A stretch of 64,000 bases of DNA from Cryptococcus deneoformans JEC21. Lineage: Eukaryota; Basidiomycota; Tremellomycetes; Tremellales; Cryptococcaceae. The notes beneath the pieces were generated by a model, which was not told the origin of the DNA, did no database searches, and was given only the letters and a program-made list of their open reading frames with translations. This document shows, piece by piece, positions 45,275 to 56,761 of this stretch; positions within the stretch are counted from its first letter, which is position 1; each line of letters opens with the position of its first letter. The translations under genes were made by a program, and so were the position numbers. Location: the NCBI RefSeq assembly GCF_000091045.1, contig NC_006682.1, positions 641,001 through 705,000 of the forward strand, written 5' to 3'.

Positions 45275-48170
45275 TCAATATTTAGACCCGGAACTCTCTC
45301 TCTCGTTTCCTCTATTATCCGACGGCGACGTCGTCGATGCATAGGTCGAACTTGAAATTTCGCTACTAGAATTCGGCCTTAACGGATTAACCCAACCCGG
45401 CCCTGAAAAAGCTCGGGCAGGGGGAACATGATCCAGTGGCACGGCAGGGGCGATAGAGGCGGAGGGCGGAGATGACGAAGGAAATATGTGTGACGGTGGT
45501 GGCAGGGCTGTTATTCGCGGGGACGCGACTGTGGTCTGTGGAGGTGGGTCCGAAAAATGAGGAGGGGAGATGGGAGGGTATTGGTTTGACGGCGGTTGTA
45601 GATGAGATGTGGTAGCAGAGCCAGAAGCAGAAGCGGAGGTTTGACCGCTACTGTTATTCAAAGGACTGGATCTACCACTCACCCCCCCTATTCCGGCAAC
45701 AGAAAGACCAGGCCAGGAACTAGTCGATGGCGAGCGAACAACATTGGAAGTAGTCTCGCGAAATGAATGAAATTGGGTGCCAGCAGCGCTTACCGGTCGT
45801 TTTGGAGAGACAATCGCGCTTGCTGCTGTTGACGTTCTCGGTACCTGTATCGGAGCCGGAGGAGCTCTTGAACTCGTCACCGGTCCAGTCTCCTCGTCCG
45901 TCTCGTCATCTGAATCAGATAAGGTCAAGTCAATGATAGGAGTTGACGCTCCTGTCCTTGATCCACCGACTGAGGATGATGATCCCAGCGCTGTTACGCG
46001 GCCCGCTGGAGGGACACTCGATTTGGCAGGGGTACCGTCCCCTTCTTCATCAGAATCGATGACTTGCACCACTTTTCGTTTCAGACCCGTTCCCCCTCTG
46101 TTCGCTCCATCGCCGCTGCTAATATCATTCATATCGCAAACAGACGGTTTTGTCTCGATCTCTGAGCTAAATGAGGCAGGCACCGAGGGTGCAACTGGTG
46201 TCGATGCCTCCACGGTAGCTGATGATGGTTTCACATGTGAGGCGAGCCAAGATGCGGTACCGTACTTGTTATCTTCGGTGTGCCATTCGCCTGTGGGTTC
46301 AAGGATAACATCGTCGACCGTATCGGGAACAACCTTAAGAATGTCCATCACGTATCTAGAATGGAGAACAAATGGTCAGTTTACGGTCCAAGGGGGAGAG
46401 GGAAAACGAGGAAGCACCCATCAACAATCAGATCATCAAATCGGAGCTCTTTGCTACAATGCGGACAGAGCCATTGTGGGTGCACAGCATTACTTTCTAT
46501 CCACCAAGTAGCGTCAAAGCATTGGATATGACTACATTTTGAAGAGCGGATAGGTCGTGTCATACGCATGTATGAAAGCTATATTCATAAAGCGAAAGAG
46601 GAGCTGGTCAGCGTTTTTGGCATAATCTGAAGGTGAGGAATGAACGTACAGGATCTTTCAAAGACATGGATGCTGTACCAGCCACAATATCATCGTCATT
46701 TTCTTGTTTCTTCCTCACTACGAGAACGAGACAGTACATTAGTATTGCTCCTTCCTATCAATGCTTGTCACCCTAATCACCAGACAAGAAAGGGAACATA
46801 CATTGTTCTATCGCATGTTCTGCTTTTGTTGGTTCCAGCTTATTCAGTTTTGCAAGCAGTTCTTCTTTTGTTGTCATTTCGGCAAGGACAATCTGGAAGA
46901 AAAACCTCTACAGAAGTCATCCCAACCAGTCAGCAGCCCAGCATCCAGCGAGGAAAAAGAAACATAACGGACCTTGGACTGAGTCTTGTTCTTTCCTGTC
47001 GTCGGCCCTCGATGTCCAACGTTGACACCCATTAATCTTCCTGGTACTAGCGCCACTCGCCCTCCAGCCGCCACACCATTGTTGATTGGTTTATCTAAAT
47101 CAAAAGGCGGGGCACTCCCAGCCTTCCCTCTCAGACCTTTCTCTTTGAAGGGCAATAATGTGCCGTCGACGGATACTTCAGGGTTACCAGGATATTCAAT
47201 AGGGATGTTGGTAGAGGGAGGTATATGGCGAGCGTGTACGGATGTAGGGCGATAGTGATCAGAGGAAGTACAGAAGAGGCGGAGTGAGTAATGTGGTGGC
47301 GTTTGAGGGGATTCCCTTGAAAATAATGATCAGCTGACTAGGACATGAGTAGCAGTAGATAAGGAGCAAGGGGAAGGGAATATACCTAGATGCTTTGAGC
47401 TTCTCAATAACATCATTGGGTAGGACAAATTGCGTCCGTTTTGTCCGGTAGGTGCTATGACTTTCGTTGGCGCTAATATCAGGCAGTGTTTCCATAGACG
47501 TTATGGCCCGAAGCGGTTTCCACATTGGGTTAATTTTCCAGTCTTGCAAAGCATGTTGCGGACCGTGGCTGGGAGTCGATGAAACAGCGTGAGCTGAGGT
47601 ATTGCCATACCCAACAGAGCCAGACGCAAATCCTGATGTTGATCTGTATCCATTCAAGCCTGAGCTATTATTGTTTACACCTGTAGCACATTTTTAAGAG
47701 TTTATCAGCTTTCGCGATACCTTCCAATGCCACAAGAAGGACTCACCACTACTCCATCGCGGAACACCCCCAAATGTAGGTGGTGGTGGCGGCTGAACAG
47801 ATGGATGGGCACGTATAGGCTGCGCAGGGGGGACCATTATTGTTGTGTTCGTCCTAGGGAATGGATCCCATCCTCCCCCAACGGCCACTTCACAGTGATA
47901 CCTCGCTTCGACATAGGCATCGAGATCCATCTTAGCTTTGAGGGCCATGAACGCTTCCTGGATTTTCTGAATGACATCGGCTTTTCGATCGCCTGAACGC
48001 ATAAAAGGATCACGTCTTCCATATGTTACTAGAGCAGAGGCAAATGACCGGAGTTGCGGGACGGTATGGCTTGGAATCCATGAGCGGAGAAATTCCTGTT
48101 GACAGTGATTTTCAGATAGTCACCAGGCTCGTCATTAGCGCTTGTGGGAATATAGGCATGAATAAGAGTA
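45275..48170 (-). CDS. SIZ1: Siz/PIAS-type SUMO E3 ligase
   Basis: SUMO ligase acting mainly in the nucleus. Domains in order: a SAP-like N-terminus (EFLRSWIPSHTVPQLRSFAS ... DRKADVIQKIQEAF); a Pro-rich linker; a PINIT-type region starting WKPLRAITSMETLPDISANE; an SP-RING (MRMTRPIRSSKCSHIQCFDA, then TWWIESNAVHPQWLCPHCSK ELRFDDLIVDG) with the expected Cys/His pattern; and a ~350-residue Ser/Pro-rich tail. The tail has two acidic SUMO-interacting motifs, VVQVIDSDEEGDG and PIIDLTLSDSDDE. The stop is at 45275. The first exon is unclear: the SAP exon follows an acceptor near 48097, and the only close ATG would need a 28-nt intron, so the start is approximate. Confidence 0.9.
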
Positions 48171-48607
48171 CGAACATCAAAGCCTGACCAGTCAGTCTTA
48201 CGGGATGGTGCTCTGTAAGTGCCAATATGTCTCAACATCATACCTTTCAAAATGTTCTCCGTATAGGTTGTCGTCCGTTCAAAGTCGTTGCGACTGTTAG
48301 TTGGCCTGTCGGACCGACTGTCTGGATTTTGTTGCTTTGAGTTCGAAACAAGTCAAGCCCAATTTTGGGGTAGGTATACCTCTAGAGGCAGCCTCCCGTA
48401 GATGTTGTTATGATTATACGAGGTAAAAAAAAAACTGAAGAAACAGCCCGTTCGATCAATGTTGACTTCCGATCATTAAGCACCAACAGAGTACGAAGGC
48501 AACGCGAAATTTGATCCCGCCACAACAACTTCTAATCTCAACTCCCGGATCATCATCGAAAACAGTTCTCAACTGTGTATCCACATGCATACATACAATC
48601 TTGAAAA
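48171..48607. other. Divergent promoter of SIZ1 and NudC genes
   Basis: May include the true first exon of the SUMO ligase (an open stretch with TDWSGFDVRTLIHAYIPTSA near 48110-48200). Otherwise regulatory sequence. Confidence 0.45.
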
Positions 48608-49549
48608 ATGACAGAAGGAAAATCTTACGAGGGTATGTCCAAAGAAGAGAGGGACGCGCATGACCAGCAGCAGCGTGAGAAGGAGAAGAAAGAGCAAGCT
48701 GGTGAGTTATCACACTTCTTGGGCGGAGTGGTCGAACTATGGTTGAGGACAGCTTTCTCGGTGGGAAAGCATAATTGTATATGAACCATTTACCAGATAC
48801 TGACGACTGATCTAATCATATGTATTGTCGTACAGTACTACCGTATTCCTGGACACAAGAACTTGCTACGGCAACGGTGACTGTCCCTTTACCTAAAGGA
48901 ACAAGAAGTAAAGATCTTGAGGTTGTTATCGGAAAGCGAAAGCTAAAAGTAGGTATTTCAGTCTACTATAGCAACCCCAATATCTTAAGATGGTGGTAAT
49001 ATGATGTCCAAGATAAAATGAGCTCACTAAACATCCCATTCTAGGTGAAGCTCAAGTCTTCTCCTTCATCCATATTGGAAGGCGAGCTGTACAACGATAT
49101 AGTAGTGGACGACTCTTCCTGGACAATTGGTACGTATTTCCTCGATAACAGCAATCAAGCATTGTACAGAGACCGACAAATATGACAGATGACGGTACAC
49201 TAACTATTGAGCTCGACAAACTGTCGTAAGTCATTTGCCTCGTGTCCTAAAGCATACCTATCAACTAAGAACCCACCCTCCCGAAAGATTCCATATCGGC
49301 TCTCCTCAGTGGTGGCCTCACATCCTCACCCACCACCCTACCATTGACACCACTAAGATCAACCCTACTCCTTCGTCTCTTTCTGACCTGGACCCCAAAA
49401 CGAGGGGGATGGTCGAGAAGATGATGTGGGATAACCAGCAAAAAGCATTGGGTAGACCCACGAGCGATGAAAGAAAGAAGGAAGAGGTGATGAAGAAGTT
49501 TATGGCGGAACATCCGGAGATGGACTTTAGTAACGCGAAGATTGAATAA
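48608..49549 (+). CDS. NUDC: NudC-like nuclear movement protein (CS domain)
   Basis: CS-domain cochaperone that supports dynein/Lis1 function. Exons 48608-48701, 48836-48948, 49045-49129, 49189-49225 and 49270-49549 join to 202 codons. A charged N-terminus ([20 protein letters not shown]) leads into the CS fold: [55 protein letters not shown]. The NudC-specific end follows: [39 protein letters not shown] and [16 protein letters not shown]. Length and termini match small fungal NudC proteins. Every splice join is in phase. Confidence 0.95.
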
Positions 49550-49719
49550 AGGTACTAAATTCAAGTACGGTATGCAGCATGGCTTTGTAACTTCCTTTCA
49601 TGCAAATGGAAAGTGTAGAGTCCTCCTTTCATTTACTACTACTAAAAAGAATTATCTGGGTATTATTGGAATTTTGAACGAGCATCGTACTATATCGTAG
49701 TTATCATGACCAATGACCA

Positions 49720-50364
49720 TTGTGGGGAGATAGGGAAATGTACTTAGAAAAAGCAATTACCGAAGCTATCCTCATTGTTTTTATTACTTTTTGTCTTATC
49801 ATCGCCAGCGCCTCACCTACGGCTCCTGTCTCTTCACCTTCCTCGGGATCTGGTGCTAGGCCGTCATCGACTTCGGATTCAAAGCCGGAACCTAAGAGTA
49901 CTGGACCCAGGAGAGAGAAAGAAGAGGAAAAAGACAAAAAGGAGGAAGAGAAAAAAGGGCGAGATAATAAGGAAAAATCAAAGAAAAAAGATAATGAACC
50001 CAAGTCATCACGATCAAAAAAAACAACGCCTTCTCCTCCATCCACAGGTTCGTCTGCTGTCTCAGATGCAGATATCGGGACGAACAGTCACTCACCATCG
50101 TCATCAGAAACAGAACCATCTTCAGCGTCAACGTCTGCGACAGATACGGCCTCGGAGGATAGTCCTGCTCCCTTGACGTCTACGAGCGATACAAGCAGTG
50201 GTACCTCCGATCCCGCTTCCTCATTCAGCTCTGGTAACAGTAGCAGTGAGAGCGATAGTGACAATGACAGAACAGGCACGACAACGTTTCATGGGAGGTT
50301 GGCGGATGATGTGGAGTTGAAAGTAAAGTCAGATGAGCCGTTTAGGATTAGGTACCATGGATGA
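49720..50364 (+). CDS. Ser/Lys-rich hypothetical protein with N-terminal hydrophobic segment
   Basis: Not recognised. A single open frame (214 codons from ATG 49720; another ATG at 49738) begins with an anchor-like segment (AITEAILIVFITFCLIIASA), then a Pro/Ser stretch, a block of Lys/Glu (EKEEEKDKKEEEKKGRDNKE), a long Ser/Thr/Asp-rich region, and an end containing FHGRLADDVELKVKSDEPFR. Low complexity weakens the evidence. The frame is uninterrupted and uses varied Ser codons, which supports coding. The N-terminal hydrophobic part could instead be the end of an intron (a TCATCGCCAG acceptor near 49809), with a missed first exon. Confidence 0.45.
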   Translation: MWGDREMYLEKAITEAILIVFITFCLIIASASPTAPVSSPSSGSGARPSSTSDSKPEPKSTGPRREKEEEKDKKEEEKKGRDNKEKSKKKDNEPKSSRSKKTTPSPPSTGSSAVSDADIGTNSHSPSSSETEPSSASTSATDTASEDSPAPLTSTSDTSSGTSDPASSFSSGNSSSESDSDNDRTGTTTFHGRLADDVELKVKSDEPFRIRYHG

Positions 50365-50759
50365 GTCGCTTGAGTATCTTGGAGACGAGTAGGGGAGTGG
50401 GGAAAAACGGATAAGAATGGGATGCGGCGAGAAAATCCTATAGAATTGATGTCGTGGATTTGAAAGTCATCTGCGGTTGTTTAGCACTTGAACGAGGAGG
50501 GACCTAAGGACTGTGAAAGCTCATTGGCGAGATATTCCTCAAGAACTACCACGCAGAATTCTAGTCACTTGATGATGTAAACCCTATGCAGTATGCATCA
50601 AACGTCCTCTCATTATCGTTTCCAAAAAGGTCTATTCGTCGCTCAAAGGCTCGAAGTATCGCCATTGTCCCGGATGAGGTTCCTCCATAAGCCCTTCCCA
50701 ACTGCACCCCACCCAATCAGCACAGACGCCTCACACCAAGCAATTCAATACCACTAAAC
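50365..50759. other. Convergent intergenic region
   Basis: No gene recognised. Confidence 0.5.
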
Positions 50760-51132
50760 TCACGACTTCCAGTCCTTCATCTTCACAACCAAACCCTCCT
50801 CACTCTTCGCCTCCTCAATAACAATCTCGACAATCGACCCCAACTCGCTCTCCACCTTCTCAACGTCTCCCTGGGCCTTCTCAACAATGGCCAGTCGGTA
50901 CTTGGTTAGCGCTTCGGTGGCTTGTCTGTAGACAGATGCAGCGGGAAGCTGGGAAAGAGAGCTGAGGGTGGAAGTGTAGATTGACGTGAGAGCCGGCAAA
51001 GGGTCGGGGTGGACTGCGAGACCAGTGATGTTTGTGCTGGCTTTTAAGGGCCTAATATGTGTCAGCTAGGAATCTATTAAAGTGATACTCACCTGAGAGC
51101 GGAGAGGACTACGCGACTTGCTCTGAACATGG
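50760..51132 (-). CDS. Mitochondrial complex I subunit NDUFA5 (B13)
   Basis: Accessory subunit of NADH:ubiquinone oxidoreductase, matrix side of the inner membrane. It starts at 51132 with a short basic, amphipathic mitochondrial leader (MFRASRVVLSALR), interrupted by one ~44-nt intron (GTGAGT...TATTAG). Family blocks follow: ITGLAVHPDPLPALTSIYTS and PAASVYRQATEALTKYRLAI, ending LVVKMKDWKS. About 109 residues, matching the family. The LaGY..HP.PLP.L...Y spacing is diagnostic. Confidence 0.92.
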
Positions 51133-51837
51133 TTGATCTTCTGTGGAAATACAGTATAGTTTTGTGGAGAGGATACAGGCAGATGTCGCTCAATCTCGAA
51201 CAGCTTATTGGCCAAAATATGCTTACGTAATGAACTGATTTGAGATTATGTAATAGCTATTTTCCAACATGAATCCATACACAAGGTGATCGTCCTTCTC
51301 CGGGTACTAGTAGGGGAGTTGCAATCAACGTGCACAAGGTGGTCATTGATATTTCTACAAGGCCTTTTTAAGTATTATTGCAGGGTTGAATCAACGCCGT
51401 AGTGATCGATATAAGTTCATAAATAATAGTGGGAAACGCAGAAATGCTGTAGACACCGACCCGTTCTTGTAAGAAGGTGGTTCTTGGTAGTACCCAAGTA
51501 CGATGGCCCCAGTATCCGGTCTATTATGTTAAGCATGGGCGCTGTAGAAATGGAACAACTTACTGTCGCTGCAGCCAGTGTTCATTGATTGTCAGCAGCG
51601 GCACGAACGCACAGAGATCGGGACAAAATTCGAGGTTTACTAGAAACGCACAACCATTTACTTACGCGTCGGTTGATGTCATCTTGCGCGTCGCGTGCAT
51701 TTCCACAAAATATTCGTTGGAGTTTTGAGTCTCTATGTATCTCAATCTCCTCTCAAATTATCTCCCTAATAATCGATCAAGAGCGAACCGCATTTCGTCC
51801 TATGATCTGTATACGCAAACAGCGGCAGTGAGAAAAT
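51133..51837. other. Divergent intergenic region
   Basis: Shared promoter space for the NDUFA5 and FAN1 genes; no other feature seen. Confidence 0.5.
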
Positions 51838-54800
51838 ATGGGCTCGTCTCCTCCGCCGCCCTCATTCCTCGTTCCGACGACGCGCAATGAACAAGAATTG
51901 TCGTTTCCAGGCTCATTAAAACTTAATGACAAGGTTAGCAATGACGGAGAAGAGCCAGGAGTGTCTATGTACGTAAGGTTGTTTGATGGTTAGTCTATCA
52001 TATAATCGTAACTATTCCACACCCAGCTGTATAAAGTGATAACAGATCTTAGAAATGATTAAGACGGTGCTCGATGGAGAATCATATCTGTTTACTCAGA
52101 GAGAAATATGGGTACTGAATTACATTCTCGACTTGCCATGTAAGTCCTAAATTATGTCCGGGAGAGTCGGAGATTACTTACCTTCAAACAGATGAACCCC
52201 GCTATCTCCTCACCCGTTTATTGCTTCGTCGGCCTTCGAGAGTCCACACGTACACCTCATTAGTAGCTTCATACTCGTCCGAAATCGGAGAGGAAGGAAT
52301 AAAAATGGCTATGAAGACCCTCACTCGACGTCTGGCAGTACCAAAGGATATTGTAAACTCTGACCCAGATCCTGTCCCTGGGACTCCTATTGCAAGTTCT
52401 TCTAGACCTGGACCATCGCCTTTGTCTGCGAAAGCTGAAGGAAGGCGACCCGCGAACGCGCTTTGGGCAAACAAGCCATGGGTAGATTCACCTTCCGGGT
52501 TGACGGAAGCTCAGGAGAGGGCTGATCCGGAGCTGGCTGCTGCACTCAAAGAAAGCTACTGGGCGTCCAAAGTAGGAAGGGTCAATGTTGATTCAGACGA
52601 TGAGGGCGATGGTTTGCCAGCGGCGAACAATAGGTCTGAATTAGTTTCAACGTCTGTTTCAACACCTACCGTATCAAGACAGTCAAGCGGGATTCCAACA
52701 ATATCACCTATAGAGTTTTCCTTGACACCGGAATCACCTCCACCAGTGTCCTTTCTTGCCGAAGACGAAAAATCACTTTCATTAGACGATCTCATGACTT
52801 GCATGTCGTTCGACCAACTTCGAAAAGTTGCCAAAGCCCACAAACTATCTGCTTCATCCTTATTGACTCGGGAATCCACGTTGAATGCACTGAGGGGCAT
52901 GGCGAAGCAACAGACCGTACTAGGATTTGCACCAATGAAAGGCAAAGGCAAAGCTACCACCCCTGCTCAAGTGCACGGAAAGCAAACAACCCTGCCCTTT
53001 GCTTCGAAACCCAAACAAACATCGGAGCTTTTACTGACCGCTCAAATGCTGTCTTCATTCGGTGGTTCAGCCATCCGCCTCACACCATCCCTCCATTCAC
53101 TCATTTCCCGAGTTAACCTCATCTTCTCTCGCACTCCTCCAATCGCCCCAGGCACTGCAAGTCTCATGCTTCCCTCCATCCTTGTCACATCAAATAAAAG
53201 GCGTTACCCCGACTATGGACTGACAACACGATCAAAGATCTGGAAAGACCGAGATGAATTGTTAGTATGGGAAAGGGCAGTAGGTTGGGAAGCGACTGTC
53301 ACTGAAGCGTTAGGTGAGACATGGGACCAAACGCGTAAGAATCCAAATGCTGCACCCATCCCTGGCTCAACATCCCGTACGGGATGGGTGAATAGGAAGG
53401 AAGGGGCAAAGATTGTGAGGAAAATTTGGGAAGGGACATGGGATGTCTGGAAAGAGATGGTTGACGGGGATAAGGGCAAGGAAGTAGATGTGAGCAAAGA
53501 GGAAGGTGGTTTGGTTGGTGATCGGTTCCAAACTGGTAAGTTTTTGTTCATCATGTTCTGTTCCTTGATTTTAACAAATAGAGCAGGCCATGTTCTTACC
53601 AGAATAGTGTACAAGGTGAGTTGGACTTCTATCTGTTCAAATATGCGCTTATAGATACTAGGGCGCGGAGGCTCTAGGTATACTTCATGAGTATGATAAC
53701 GAGTGTATGGTTCTTCGCGCTCTCCTTGCCCAACGGCGATGGAGACGTGGTAAACGAGGGTACGTTTCTGTATCAGACTTATTTCAGACAAACCTGACAA
53801 AAAGACACAGAGCATGGTACGACCGCTTAGCCTTAGTTTTAATGAATCACTATAATTCCTCGCCGGCCGAGAAAGAAGAAAAGCAAAGGGAGGCTACCCA
53901 GGTTTGTATAGACGGGCTATTGGATGAAGCTACTCATCTAAGTAAGACCCTTCTAAGCTTAATCGTTACAATTAGCTAACGATATTGCAGTCTACCGACC
54001 TGCGCTTTCTCGACGTCTTAAAAGATTAGAGAACAAGCTCAATCTCCCCTCAGACGAACGGCATATATCTTTCGCGTCACTGCTTACTTGCAAGACTCGT
54101 GAACTCAATGCAGTAAGGTCACCAGAAAACAGGGGTGTAGTCAGAGCGAAATCTTGTTCTGGGTCTGTGGCTAGAGAGGGCGACGACGATGAAGGGACAG
54201 GGGGAAAGGGCAAGTTGGTTGGTAAGAGTTTGTGGATGGGGAAAGAAGGGGAAGTAAGCGTTGAACAATGGGTATTGGAGTGGTGGGAAAAGAAAGGTTA
54301 TAAAGGGTGAGTTCGGCCTTCTACGCCCTTTTCGCGCAATTATTCATGTATTTTATAGATATCACTCTGAATCTTCAATCCTCACAACTCTCTTCACCCT
54401 GCTTATCTGGCCAGTCCTCTTCCACCCGCTTCCAGGAGCATTCGAAACGTCCTATCAAACGGCCCCTCTCGACCTCGGCGAGGACACATTCGCACCCTCC
54501 CGCCGAACACTCCTTGAGGACCGGCTAGCTGAGATAAGCAAGACAAAACGAGCATTGGAGCTGTTGAGGGAGGTTGACAATCGAGAGCGACCAAAAGGCA
54601 CTTGGGCCGTGGGAGTGGATTGGGGATATGAGAAGGAGGATTTGGAGGAGATCTTGGAGTGTTTGAGTGGAAAGGCGCTTAGCGGAGTGTGTAGAATGCT
54701 GGCTGAGGAGTACAGGCATCGAGCGAGTGGAGTGCCAGATCTGATGTAAGTTTCAGATTATTCTGATCATGAATGTATTGAGATGTCGCTGATGCGATCC

Positions 54801-55266
54801 TTTAAAGTGTCTGGAATCCACAGACGAAAGATGCCAGGTTTGTAGAAGTCAAAGGGCCTGGAGATAGCCTGTCTGAAACTCAAAAGGCCAGTCTTACAAT
54901 GTCTAAACGGCAATGTTGTTAACATTTCATCTATAGATCTGGATCGACGTCTTGCTTTCGTCAGGTATTCAAGTTGAAGTATGCCGAGTCAAGGCACTTT
55001 CACCTACCGCTGCGCAACTCCAGTCATTGGAGAAGAAGCGCAAAACCTCTCCGGCATTGAATATCAGTTCCAATTCTATTGACGTAAAGCGACTCAAAAG
55101 ACGGTCAACGACGTCAACGATATCAGCATACGTGAAGACAGACGACGGCGAGTACGTCAAAGCCGACGAGGTGGTAGAGTTAGATGAGGAAGATGACGGA
55201 TGGGAGAGGAGAGATGAAATGAGGTTTGAAAGCGGGGTAGAGAGGAGGGAGGGAAGATTGGAGTAG
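51838..55266 (+). CDS. FAN1: FAN1 structure-specific nuclease
   Basis: Fanconi-associated nuclease 1 homologue; a 5' flap endonuclease/5'-3' exonuclease for interstrand crosslink repair. It starts at 51838 (MGSSPPPPSFLVPTTRNEQE). After two short introns comes YEPRYLLTRLLLRRPSRVHT, the conserved FAN1 start of the DNA-binding region. A large exon (from 52190) has a disordered insert and then SFDQLRKVAKAHKLSASSLL, a SAP-like helix pair. The TPR-like middle spans 53580-54300. The VRR-NUC domain is at the end: LSGVCRMLAEEYRHRASGVP, DLIVWNPQTKDARFVEVKGP GDSLSETQK and IWIDVLLSSGIQVEVCRV, giving the PD...EVK catalytic core. No N-terminal UBZ finger, as usual in fungi. The intron after SETQK has a GC rather than GT donor (54887). 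Confidence 0.93.
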
Positions 55267-56761
55267 TTGGATCATACCGGTAATGGAAGCCATGGCGGAT
55301 AAGAAACTTCATCGTGTGGCGTGACCTGCCGATTCTGCTTGGTATCTTATCTCCGACTGCCATGTTAATTGACGGAAAGAAGAGAAGGAAGGAGAAGAGT
55401 TGAGCAGGGAACAGGAAAAGCCCGGTAGTATTTAGATGCTGATGAGTGTGGGGCGGAACAGTCAGGACAATAAAGAAGTCATTCCTCTTTGATTAGATCA
55501 AAGCGACGGCAACCCCAAACTCAGGCAGGCAGTAGTTTGCGAATCTGTTGTGAAAAATGTCTCCATATCTTTTTGCATGCACATTTCATTTTTCACAGTT
55601 GACATTCCAAAAGCATAAGGGCTTGGCCAGCAACCTCTGCCGCATTTTGGGCTGTTTTAGGACAAAATTTGCATGAGTCCTGATTGAAACGCGTAAAAGC
55701 AGGATCTCTTCGATCTCTTCTGCAAAGTTCATCTTTGATCATTACGCAAGGACTCCCTGTTATTTGCTGCTTCATCGCCAGTTCCAGAGGCTCTTTCACG
55801 AATATTCACCACCTGCTCCCGCTCAAACTCAATCCATCCGTGTCTCAGTCAAAAGTTGATAGAGAATTATGCAAGCTTGAGTGATCAGGTAGAGGTGAGC
55901 CGGGCCGGCCTCATCCGTTTTTGTCCGACAAGTAGGACAAGAGCCTTGTAAAATTTGCCGAAGATTCTTGAGGATACCAATAGTCTGCGACCGCTGCTCA
56001 ATCATCACTCGAGCTTTGGAACGCTTATGATTGAAGTAGGCCTAGAACGAGATGAGTCAGTCGAAGTTTTGGTGGAAAAAAAAACTTGGTTGGTAATGGT
56101 GGCCACTCTCCAGAAGTTCTCGTCTTTGGGCAATAAATGAGAGCTGGGGTGATACGCCTTATATGATGTATCTGTGAGAAGTAGACTACATCAACGATTT
56201 TAATATGGGCTCAAACGAAAAGAAAAAAGTCGAGAAGACGAAACATCGAGAAGATAATAGGCCGGAGGAAGGGCTTCGTCGTGACTCAGCGTGCATTTTT
56301 TTGGCCACAGGAGGCTTCCCAACAAAGACGCTGAGATTACAACGTTCATTAGCACTTTCAGATGAATCTGTAAGTAACGGCCAAATAGAAAGATTGCTTA
56401 CAACTTTTTCCGTCCCCTTATTCTTCCGGCACTGTCGATCAGTTTGCCGACCAGTTTGCCAGTGAACTCCACCCTCCGTCTTTGCGACTCATCGCGGCAT
56501 TCTGACATGCAGTCAACTGTTTACTACTACCACTGGGATGCATATTATGATGGATCAATTTGTTCCATTTATGAATCTAAGGCGATAAAACTTCCAGTAA
56601 AATAAACAAGTCACGTCTCCTCGCTACTTGTTGGCGTTGCCAACAGCAATGCGACTGCTAAGAATATAGAAGCCCGATCCAACCGTGATATATACATGCG
56701 CATCTACTGATTAGGCGGTGCTTACAAACATTCACTCCCCTAAAGTTACGGGCGTGGCTGC
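55267..56761. other. 1.5-kb gene-poor interval
   Basis: Convergent 3' ends. No family-level similarity in the short open frames (e.g. at 56205). Confidence 0.5.
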
